DNA of 64,000 nucleotides from Saussurea involucrata. Its lineage: Eukaryota > Streptophyta > Magnoliopsida > Asterales > Asteraceae. Positions 46,084 to 58,000 of the stretch are shown here, piece after piece. The notes beneath the pieces were generated by a model. That model made no database searches. It was not told where the DNA came from and saw only the letters and a list, made by a program, of their open reading frames with translations. A program made the translations under genes and the position numbers. Location of the stretch: NCBI GenBank assembly GCA_033807775.1, contig CM066326.1, positions 94,404,873 through 94,468,872 on the forward strand, in the 5' to 3' direction. The stretch's first letter is position 1, and each line of letters starts with the position of its first letter.

Positions 46084-49000
46084 ATGTCTCGTATTACCTC
46101 TTTGGTATGTTTTCCTTATGTTATTTGTTATTTTTTGTATGTTATTTTAAGTTAAGATATATGATTTGTAGGTTGTTATAGTGTTTATAACTTATGTTTG
46201 AATATGTTCTATGTTTAACATGATATGTATGGTTTTATGTTTGAATGTGATATTTGTATGTTATAATGTGTATGTTGTTATAGTGTGTTTTTTTATAAAA
46301 AAATTGTTAAGAGTGTTTTTATAAAAAAATTGTTAACAATGTGTTTTTTTTTATAAAAACACACTCTTAACAATTTTTTTATAAAAACACATCCTTAACA
46401 ATTTTTTATAAAAACAGTTTTTTTATAAAAAATGTTTAATAGTGTGTTTTTATAAAAAATTGTTATAGTTTTATGGTTTTTATAATGTGTTTTTTTATAA
46501 AAAAAATTGTTAATTTTTTTTATAAAAACAGTTTTTATAAAAAAATGTTAAAAATGTGTTTTTTTTATAAAAAATTGTTAAGAATGTGTTTTTATAAAAA
46601 AATTGTTATAGTTTTATGGTTTTATGTTTGAATGTGATATTTGTATGTTATAATGTGTATGTTGTTATAGTGTGTTTTTTCATATAAAAATTGTTAAAAG
46701 TGTTTTTTTATAAAAAAATTGTTAAGAGTGTGTTTTTATAAAAAAAAATTGTTAACAATGTTTTTTTTTTATAAAAACACACTCTTAACAATTTTTTTAT
46801 AAAAACACACCCTTAACAGTTTTTTTATAAAAAAATGTTTAAGAGTGTGTTTTTATAAAAAATTGTTAAGGGTGTGTTTTTTATAAAAAAAACACATTTT
46901 TAACAATTTTTATATGAAAAATGTTTAAGAGTGTGTTTTTATAAAAAATTGTTAAGGGTGTGTTTTTATAAAAAAAAACACATTTTTAACAATTTTTATA
47001 TGAAAAAACACACTATAACAACATACACATTATAACATACAAATATCACATTCAAACATAAAATCATAAAACTATAATTTTTTTTTTATAAAAACACACT
47101 CTTAACAATTTTTTATAAAAAAACACATTTTTAACAATTTTTTTATAAAAACACACTCTTAACAATTTTTTATAAAAAAACACATTTTATAAAAAAATTG
47201 TTAAATATGTGTTTTTTATAAAAAAAATGTTAAGAATAACAACTTAGGTCCCTACGGTTTTAAGAATGACAACTTAGGTCCCTAAACTTTTAAGAATGCC
47301 AATTAGGTCCTAAACTTTTAAGAATGACAACTAGGGTCCCTAAACCGCACTTTATCTCTATATAACAATATGATACGTTGAAATAAAATAAACCGCACTT
47401 TATCTATATATAACACTATTATACGTTGAAATAAAATAAACCGCACTTTATCTATATATAACACTATTATACGTTGAAATAAAATAAACCACACTTTATC
47501 TATATATAACACTATTATACGTTGAAATAAAATACAACCGCACTTTATCTATATATAACAATATGATACGTTGAAATAAAATAAACCGCACTTTATCTAT
47601 ATATAACACTATTATACGTTGAAATAAAATGCAACCGCACTTTATCTATGTATAACACTATTATACGTTGAAATAAAATACAACCGCACTTTATCTATAT
47701 ATAACACTATTATACGTTGAAATAAAATACAACCGCACTTTATCTATGTATAACAATATGATACGTTGAAATAAAATAAACCGCACTGTTAGACAACCTA
47801 AGGGGGGGTAAGGTTGTATTTAAAAACTTTTACTTTCAAAAAATTCTTTTATAAATAAATACAGTACTGAAACAGTATAAATAAATCAGAGTATAGAAAT
47901 AATAAATATACAACAATTATATAAACAGATATAATTAAAATGCACAGCGGAATAAATAAAGAGATAAATGTTAGAGATACTTGACACGGAGATTTACTGA
48001 TTTACCACCAACTGTGATAAACCAGCAGCCGAGACACTTCCCGACACGATCCAATAAATGTATTCTTTACGGTAGAATACAAACCAAATACAGAGCAAAG
48101 TAAACGGCTCTCAAGCTTTAGCTTATCGAGATATACAGGATCACACACCCGTTATTCAAACACTTACAAGAGGAGTATAACTCACAATGGGTAATCACTC
48201 TTGTATAATATCTCACACTTGGATATTTTATAAAAAAATGTTTTATAAAATATATATATTATAAATGAGAGAGCTGAGAGTGTGGTTGCTGCTTGTTGTT
48301 ACTGTTATGTGTTCTGGTCATTACTTCATCACCAGCAAGCATCATTATATAGCAACCCACTTCCAACGGATATATGAGGTGGCGGTATACCGCCTTGCAC
48401 ACCGCGGTATACCGCGGTCAGAAACTGACACACCAACGGCTATAAGAGGTGGCGGTATACCGCCTTGCACACCGCGGTATACCGCGGTCAGAAACTGACA
48501 AAGAGCAGGCTGCACGCAGGTCCTTCTTTCGGCTGAAGACATTTCTTCAATAAAAGTGCAACAGTAAAATGCATAGGAAACTGATTTTTGATATTTTAAT
48601 AAAAATTAATAAAACTTTAGTTTTAAATAATTTTAAATATCTTTAATTAAAAACAGTTTAGGGTTTTATAAATATCCAAGTGGTATATTATTTTAGGGTG
48701 TTTATCATTATTAGTTATAAACAATAATGACGACGTAGAAACTTCCGTCTTGAATTCTTCAGATAAAATCTTCGTGTTCTTCAAGAACTGTACACTTGGA
48801 TAGGATTGTTAGATAAACAATAATACGGTGTGTTTGTAATCATCAAAATAAATATGGAGATGTGATTTTATGTGTACCAAAAATATATCACAATATTAAA
48901 GCGGGGTACACTTGCACCAACAATCTCCCCCTTTTTGATGATGACAAACACAACGCTAAACACGAGAGCATACTCGGTTTCTCTCCCCCTTTTGTCGAAG

Positions 49001-52000
49001 CAAAAAGGGTTAGGAAAGACGCTATGCTCCCCCTTGAAAAATGCTCCCCCTTAAAATATGAAGTATTTGAGAGTTAGCATTTTCTCAAGGGTTAGATAAA
49101 ATAAGCTCTCAAAAAAAATTCAATAATAATAACGAAGCAGGAGAATAAACATTACAATAGAGCATTAATAATGTTAATTAAATAAAATTTTAAGAAGACA
49201 TAAAAAAAATTAATCGCTATCTATAAATTCAATTTCGTTCAGTTGATTAGATAAAGTCCACAACTGCTCGTCAATGTCTTCCAAGCGGTCTTGCACCACA
49301 CGTTGATCGGCATCGTAACTCCGGCGCAAGTCAATGATCGCGGAGTATATTTGACGATTTGAGATTGCACCCGCCGGGATTGCGTATGGATCGTCTTCCT
49401 CGGGAGCCGGATCTAGAGGGCGATGAAGAGCCCGTCCCGGAGGAGCACTCATTCGACTAACAGTCAGTGCATTGAGAGAAGGAGTAGGAGCTAACATCCT
49501 ACCAATGATAGGAATTTGAAGGTTTGTAAAAAGGTTTCGAATTAAGTAACCAAACGGAAGAGACTGGTTACCAGTCTCGGAAATCACCATACGGTGAGCA
49601 ATAATGTAGGTGGCATTAATACGGATGCCATGCCGGAGACAGTAAAGGATATAGCACTGAAGTGCACCCAATCTGTCAAAATTTCCAGCGCGTCCCAAAA
49701 CGTTAAAAAGGATAATTTTATTCCAAAAGCGAAGATTTTCCGGAAGATGTTGATCAGTTAAAATTGAGGGAAAATTATTTCGAAAAGCGGGAGCTAAAAT
49801 AGATTGGAGAATGGTTTCCTGAGTTTCTTGAACCTGGGTAAGCAGGGAAGTAAAGGCAGTATTATTTGAAAACACATTTATATTGGAATGGGTTAGACCC
49901 AGTATACGAGAAAAATCTTCTAAACTCCAGTCAAAAGAGTGGTTGAAAATTTGAAGAGAGACACGATGGGTGGTCTCGTTAAAATCATACCCAGCATAAA
50001 AATCGACCATACTTGAAAAAGGTATATCTCCTTGAAAAGAAAGAAAAGGTTCCCAGTCAATAGAAGAGAAGGCTTCAAAGGTACCAAGATGTTCTAGACC
50101 CACTAAATCGACAGGTCGACCTGGGTTACAAGGTCGGGATTCAAAAATATGTCGTCTTTGAGCACGACGGTTTTGAGGAGGGTCAGATGGGTTTTGAGAG
50201 CTGGAAGCTCCCCGAGAGGTACGAGCCCTTTTTGGAGCCATTTGAAGGAAGGAGAGTAAACTGTTGTCGAAAGGTTGGAGTTCCGGTGGCCGAAAAAAAT
50301 TTCGGTTGTTGACGGCGGACGTTGTAGGCGGCGGTCGGCGGCAAGAGGAGGGAGAGAGAGAGAGAGCACTTAGGATAAAAAAGAAGGGAAACAAAAGAAC
50401 TTACCTGTATTGGATTTAAATCCGTCGAAGGCACGCGGTATACCGCCTAGGAGCACGCGGTATACCGAGTCAGAAAAAGGTTGAAAAGACATGGCATCTT
50501 TAATCACGCGTGACAGAGGGAAAAACAGCGGTGCGGTATACCGCCTCGGGAGCGCGGTATACCGGGGTCAGTTTGAGCAGGTTCTGCCGGTGAATCACAG
50601 AGTGACACGTGGTGGAGGAGAAAGGAACACGGTATACCGCCTTAGGGTCACGGTATACCGCGACAGTAAGTTGACTGACAGCATTCGGCTTTCAATGTTT
50701 CCTTTAACCAAATTTACACACAACCGATTTTAAAATAAAAAAATTTTTTTATATTTTTTTTAATTTTATGTGAGCAAAAAAAAACATATTATAACCTCGT
50801 CAGGGAACCACGTATTATAACCTCGGCAGGTAACACGTATTATATCCTCGTCAGGAAACACCTACAAAAGGCAAAGAAAATATTTCGTGGTACCCTTTTC
50901 TTATGGGTCCTTTTAACAGTTAGTATAAAACATAAACTGCAAAAAAAAATGTTGTCGACATAAAACAAACACGACAAACATACAAAACCATAAAAATGGT
51001 TTAAAACCACAAACGCATCCCACCGGGATTGTCAACATTAAACATTCCTTTCGGAATCCATTTTCTAACCATTTTTATTTTACGATCGTATTTATCATAG
51101 ACGTAAAATGAAGCATGCAAATTTACATTATTCTTTGGTCTAGAAAAATTACTATTATACATACGAGCATACGGTTTCCTCCCATAATTCATATTTTTTA
51201 TTTTTGACATATATGGAGGTTTTCTCGTATCAACTTTAGGAGATGCAAAAAATCTTTTAATGGGTTTACACGAACATTTATCAACACATGTATCGGAACC
51301 AATGCCTTTACGACAATTTATACGATTAGGCATATTTAGCATTTTAAGCACTTTATCATTGCTACTATTAAAAGCATTTGCTAATAAGTCATTTCTCTCA
51401 TGCGATTTACATTTAGCATTTAAACATGCAATTTCATTTTCAAGAATCTCGCATTTTGCACATATAATATCTTCATGTGTCTTTTTATTTAAGCATGCAA
51501 TTTTATCATTTAAAATAACACAAGATTTACAAATATCTTTTTCACTTAATTTATTTTCTAATTTAGTGATAACATCTAAATAATGAGCAGACTTTTGTTT
51601 ACCGTCATCTATTTCCTTTTTATATACAGATACGGTTTCTTTTAAATTAGAAATTTCATCTTTATATTTATTTGCGAGAGCGGCCATATCATGAAATGAT
51701 TTATATAATTCGTCAAGATTATTTTCATCGTCACTATAATAATTATCACTATAATTACTATCACAATTATTTTTAGGAGAATATGATGAAGATACCTCAT
51801 TGTCATGGTCGGCCATGAAACAAAAATTTTTGGCCTCATTTATGCTTGCGCTCAACGCGCCTCCAATTAAAGCTTTTGGTGTGTTGATTTGTTTTGCTCG
51901 TTTCGGACAAACACTCGCATAGTGATCCTTGTCGCCACACACATAGCAAAAGCCTTTCTTTTTATTTGCTTTTTCATCGTCGCTAGATTCGTCATATTTG

Positions 52001-55000
52001 TCTTCACTTTTATGGACGTTGCGACTTTGGTTTTTACCACCACGACGGTAGTCTCCATTTTCTTGAAACCTATCATTTTTGGCAAACTTTTTGTTAGATA
52101 AAAGTTTAGAAAGTTTTCTTACCAACTTGACTAAATCGTCAAGATTTTCGGGTTCGTCATCCGAGGAACTTGCATCTTCCTCCTCTTCTTTTTCTTTCTC
52201 ATCTTTAGAGGCAACGGCTTCTAAAGCTATGGATTTCTTTTTGACTTGCTCCCGGACTTGATTTCTTTTTAGTGCGATTTCGTGCACTTTAAGATTGCCG
52301 ATGAGATCATCGAGCTTCATCGTTGCGAGATCTCGGGAGTCTTCTAAAGATGTAATTTTTGCCATCCACTCCGAAGGAAGTGCTCGAAGAATTTTCCTTA
52401 CATAATCCTCATTAGGATAAGTACGACCTAATCCCTTCAAAGTAGTCATAATGAGGTTAAAACGTTTAAACATTGAGTCGATTGACTCATCTTTTGACAT
52501 TTCAAATAATTCATAATCATGAACAAGAATATTTATTTTAGAGCTTTTAACTTGAGTATTTCCACGATGAGTGTCGCTCAAGCTTTGCCAGATTAGATTA
52601 GCAGTTTTATAAGTATAAACTCTTTCTATTTCATCAGAGGTTAAAGCAGCATATAATATATTTTTAGCTTCAAAATTTAAACAATAATGAGATTCTTCAG
52701 CGGGAGTCCAATCTTTTATGGGTTTATCAACAATAAGATCATTTTCAACTTTGGTTGGTCTAAAATTCCCATTTTCTATAATATCCCAAATTTTTTGACT
52801 TTTGCCACGAACGTGACATTCAAATAGCTCGGCCCAAATGCCAAACTTTTCAGTATCTATAATAGGAGGTTTTGAAAACAAAACAGTTTGTTGAGCCATT
52901 ATATAAAAGATATAACTTTAAAAATTTAAACAGAAAAAAAATTTTGAAAGCCCCGCTCTGATACCAAATGTTAGACAACCTAAGGGGGGGTAAGGTTGTA
53001 TTTAAAAACTTTTACTTTCAAAAAATTCTTTTATAAATAAATACAGTACTGAAACAGTATAAATAAATCAGAGTATAGAAATAATAAATATACAACAATT
53101 ATATAAACAGATATAATTAAAATGCACAGCGGAATAAATAAAGAGATAAAGGTTAGAGATACTTGACACGGAGATTTACTGATTTACCACCAACTGTGAT
53201 AAACCAGCAGCCGAGACACTTCCCGACACGATCCAATAAATGTATTCTTTACGGTAGAATACAAACCAAATACAGAGCAAAGTAAACGGCTCTCAAGCTT
53301 TAGCTTATCGAGATATACAGGATCACACACCCGTTATTCAAACACTTACAAGAGGAGTATAACTCACAATGGGTAATCACTCTTGTATAATATCTCACAC
53401 TTGGATATTTTATAAAAAAATGTTTTATAAAATATATATATTATAAATGAGAGAGCTGAGAGTGTGGTTGCTGCTTGTTGTTACTGTTATGTGTTCTGGT
53501 CATTACTTCATCACCAGCAAGCATCATTATATAGCAACCCACTTCCAACGGATATATGAGGTGGCGGTATACCGCCTTGCACACCGCGGTATACCGCGGT
53601 CAGAAACTGACACACCAACGGCTATAAGAGGTGGCGGTATACCGCCTTGCACACCGCGGTATACCGCGGTCAGAAACTGACAAAGAGCAGGCTGCACGCA
53701 GGTCCTTCTTTCGGCTGAAGACATTTCTTCAATAAAAGTGCAACAGTAAAATGCATAGGAAACTGATTTTTGATATTTTAATAAAAATTAATAAAACTTT
53801 AGTTTTAAATAATTTTAAATATCTTTAATTAAAAACAGTTTAGGGTTTTATAAATATCCAAGTGGTATATTATTTTAGGGTGTTTATCATTATTAGTTAT
53901 AAACAATAATGGCGACGTAGAAACTTCCGTCTTGAATTCTTCAGATAAAATCTTCGTGTTCTTCAAGAACTGTACACTTGGATAGGATTGTTAGATAAAC
54001 AATAATACGGTGTGTTTGTAATCATCAAAATAAATATGGAGATGTGATTTTATGTGTACCAAAAATATATCACAATATTAAAGCGGGGTACACTTGCACC
54101 AACACGCACTTTATCTATATATAACACTATTATACGTTGAAATAAAATACAACCGCACTTTATCTATATATAACACTATTATACGTTGAAATAAAATAAA
54201 CCGCACTTTATCTATGTATAACACTATTATACGTTGAAATAAAATACAACCGCACTTTATCTATATATAACACTATTATACGTTGAAATAAAATAAACCG
54301 CACTTTATCTGTATATAACACTATTATACGTTGAAATAAAATAAACCGCACTTTATCTATGTATAACACTATTATACGTTGAAATAAAATACAACCGCAC
54401 TTTATCTTTATATAACACTATTATACATTGAAATAAAATAAACCGCACTTTATCTATATATAACACTATTATACGTTGAAATAAAATAAACCGCACTTTA
54501 TCTATATATAACACTATTATACGTTGAAATAAAATACAACCACACTTTATCTATGTATAACACTATTATACGTTGAAATAAAATACAACCGCACTTTATC
54601 TATATATAACACTATTATACGTTGAAATAAAATACAACCGCACTTTATCTATATATAACACTATTATACGTTGAAATAAAATAACACCGCACTTTATCTA
54701 TATATAACAATATGATACGTTGAAATAAAATAAACCGCAACATCTATATAAAATAAAATAAACTGCAGCATCTATATATAACACTAACTATAACATCTGT
54801 GAATGACTGTGTAGAAGGATTTCTTTAACATCGACTTGACGCTGAGGTGCAAAGTTTCATACATCGAGGAATTAGGAGCGCTGTTTAGGGGATTAGGTGA
54901 TCGTGCGGATACCCTTGAGACCATCTATAGAGGGACACCGTTCGGTCCATGGATGGATGTGTCTTACTCTGGTGGCGACCCTACGCTAGTACACATGTTT

Positions 55001-58000
55001 CTACAGTTGGAGGTCGAGGACGCCAACGCTGAGCCGGAGGAGATGCATTTTGATTTCTTCGGCTCTCAATTGCATTTTGGGCGTCGGGAGTTCTGTCTAA
55101 TTACAGGACTACGTTTTGGAGAGGCTCCCCCCCTTCCTCCCTTAGAAGACTGCTCCTTCGTTCCTAGGGTTTTCGGCATTTCAGCATCTCGTTTGAAGCT
55201 GAAGGCAGCCCGGGAAAAGATGAAAGAGGGCCTTAGTGCCCTAACCGACGACGATGCTGTCCGTGTATGCTTGGTGGTGATCGTGGATATGGGCTTCCTG
55301 GGCCGTGAGTATAGCCAGCATGCTTCATCGACGGTCCTTAGGGCCGTCGAGGACCTTGAGCTGTTTAACAGCTACCCGTGGGGTAGCCATATCTGGACAC
55401 ATTGCTACTCTAATCTGCACCGAGCCATAGGCAGACGCGCCGATCGACATGCAAAGATGAATCTTTGTGGTTTTACATACGCCTTCAAGGTTAGATATGT
55501 AGTATAACAATTGTTAATAATACATACAAACTGTTTGGTTTTTCTTTTTACGTACTTGCTCTTCTTGTCTAATTCCAGATATGGATCTTGGAGATGTTTC
55601 CCGCATCAATCCGATATTTCGTCAAGCGCGACGATCGAGTACTTAGGGGAACCCGTTGGGACAAGCGTGTTACCCTAAGTAGGTCGCTTTGGATTGAGTT
55701 CTTCAAAGCGTCTAGAAATGTAAGTTCTTTTACTATGTTTACAATTTGCATACGTTAGTCCCGCTTATTAATTTCTTTTATGTTTTATCATATATTTAGC
55801 AGCCACTCTTGCCCGCCGATCGCCTTGTGCCTACTGTCGACGAGATGGGCACAGATTGGTACAGAGACAGCGTGACCTTTATTGACGCAGAGGCGGAAAG
55901 GGCTCGACGTCCCCCTACTTCCGAAGATGAGGAAGACGACGACATGCCCCCTTCCGGTGGATACCAGCCGCCCCCTTCCTCCTCCTACCAGCCGGCCCGT
56001 TCCTCCTCCTACCAGGCGCCCCGTTCCTCCTCCTACCAGGCGCCCCCTTCCTCCTCCTACAATCCATATCAGGCGGCCCCTTCCTACGAGCCACAGCGTG
56101 GCTCACATGAAGTCCTGTGGGACTACGTCCACGGGCCGCTAGAGACACGTGTACACTATCTGGAGGAAGTCTACAGACAGTTTAGCGCTGTCAATGTTAG
56201 TGTTTAACTTAATTTGTTGGCCACGTTTATTTAGTTTGTATATTAATATTACGTTCTAAATTTGTTTTAGCTGTCGAGTACGACACCGATCCCCGCTCCG
56301 TTCGGACAGGGGGCACATGCGACGTTTGCCACCACATCCCATCCGTCATTCCCTGAAAATGTAAGTGACATTGAGTAACCATTATAGTTATATGTTTGTT
56401 CCTAAGTTTGTAACTCTTATAATGATCAATGTCACGCAGGCCGGGATGTCGGAAACGCCGTTTTCCACCACATCCTATTCTACTATCCCGGAGAGTGTAA
56501 GTGACACTGAGTAACCATTATAGTTATATGTTTGTTCCTAATTTTGTAACTATTTTAATGATCAATGTCACGCAGGCCGGGATGTCGGGGGCATACACCT
56601 CGCAGATGCCGCCGCCGTTCGCCACCACATCATATTCGACTATCCCGGAGAGTGTTAGTGACACTGAGTAACCATTATAGTTATATATCGATAATCCTAA
56701 TTTTGTAACTATTTTAATGATCAATGTCACGCAGGCCGGGATGTCGGGGGCATACACCTCGCAGATGCCGCCGCCGTTCGCCACCACATCAATCACAAAC
56801 ATCTTTGGCGGTTCGGCCGATGACTATTACAGGCCGGAAATGCATACTGTAAGTTATTTTGGTAGTTTTGGTTTAATTGTGAACATTTCCTAAATTGTAC
56901 TTAAAACATTGAGTAACGTAATTTTCAGACGGGGTCTCCTATTATCCAGGATCACTTCTCGGAGCACTTCTCGGAGCCTGACGATGACTCGATGGATGTT
57001 GTAGATCCACCACCACAGGTGACCCCGCTCCCTCTAAAGCGGTCGCATAAAATTTCACGATGGTTTCGTCACCCGTTTGGCCAACAAGGATCTACGACAC
57101 CACCGCCCGCTAAAAAACAAGCAAAGAAAGCGGGGGGAAAGAAGGGAGGAAAGAAAAAGGGAAAGGTGCCTTCACCGGAGCCTCAACCGGCATCAGAAAT
57201 ATTGAGGATGTGCCGGACTGGTCGCCTCCCCAACTTGACATTCACCCCTTACGGGGGCTTAGAAATCAACCCCTCGTTTTTTGAAAAATTGCTTGCGGAT
57301 GACCCTGTGAACTCTGACTTAGACGATACGGTTAGTATGAAGTTAAATTATAGTCATATATAATCAAATATATTTATATTACATGTCTAACCATCTATTT
57401 TTTATGCATAGCACATCGATTCTTGGGTTAGCCTGTTGCAAAAACATCGTGGCGTAGACACGAGGTGGACCATCATGCACACTATGTTCTTTCAGTGTAT
57501 ACTGATGGAGCATCAAGGTCCCGCCTCCGTGATCGAAATATGCAATGGCTCGGAAGGGACCTCTTGGACTCTCCTCGATAGGGTATGCAAATCGTTTTAC
57601 TGTTATTTTATTTAATAACATATATGACATATATTGTAATATTTCAGGTGTACATCCCCATTTGCTTGCATCCCAGACATTGGCTGCTTGGAGTGTTTGA
57701 ACTAGACACTATGGTCATGACCCTATATGACAGCGAAAAGGACGGTCTCTGCAAACAACAATTGACAGAGCAGATGCAATCGTTTAAAACAAAACTATAT
57801 ACGTTCTTTTCATTGATCGGGGATCATAGACGTCGCGAAGTGTCAAGTATCTTTCGCACAAAGATGGCCGGCCAAGTACCCCAGCAGACCGGGTTATATG
57901 CGGATTGCGGTGTATGGGTATGCCGTAATGTCCAAAAGTTGATAAATAACGAGGAGATATGGGTACCCCCTAACGAAACCGACGATGAGGCAATGGATTT

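Larger units (their letters stand above)
47787..54104 (-). mobile_element. Young gag-only (TR-GAG-like) copia element
   Basis: Two direct LTRs of 1,136 bp (47787-48922 and 52969-54104) have TG...CA ends and differ at only two positions that I could find (near 47969/53151 and 48731/53913). CGCAC is duplicated at 47782-47786 and 54105-54109. The internal region (minus strand) has a tRNA-Met primer site, a complete gag, a second gene and a polypurine tract, but no protease, integrase or reverse transcriptase. The element is therefore nonautonomous and recent. Its ends and Gag match the element at 61184, the likely source family. Confidence 0.93.

Noticed and set aside
48265..48542. Short reading frames in both strands of the copia LTRs (also 53447-53724)
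   Set aside because: They occur twice only because the LTR is duplicated, span palindromic repeats and have no protein-like similarity to each other or to known families.
55882..56148. Proline/arginine-rich frames overlapping Ulp1 exon 4
   Set aside because: They are other-frame readings of the S-S-S-Y-Q repeat exon, which itself fits the phase-0 gene model.
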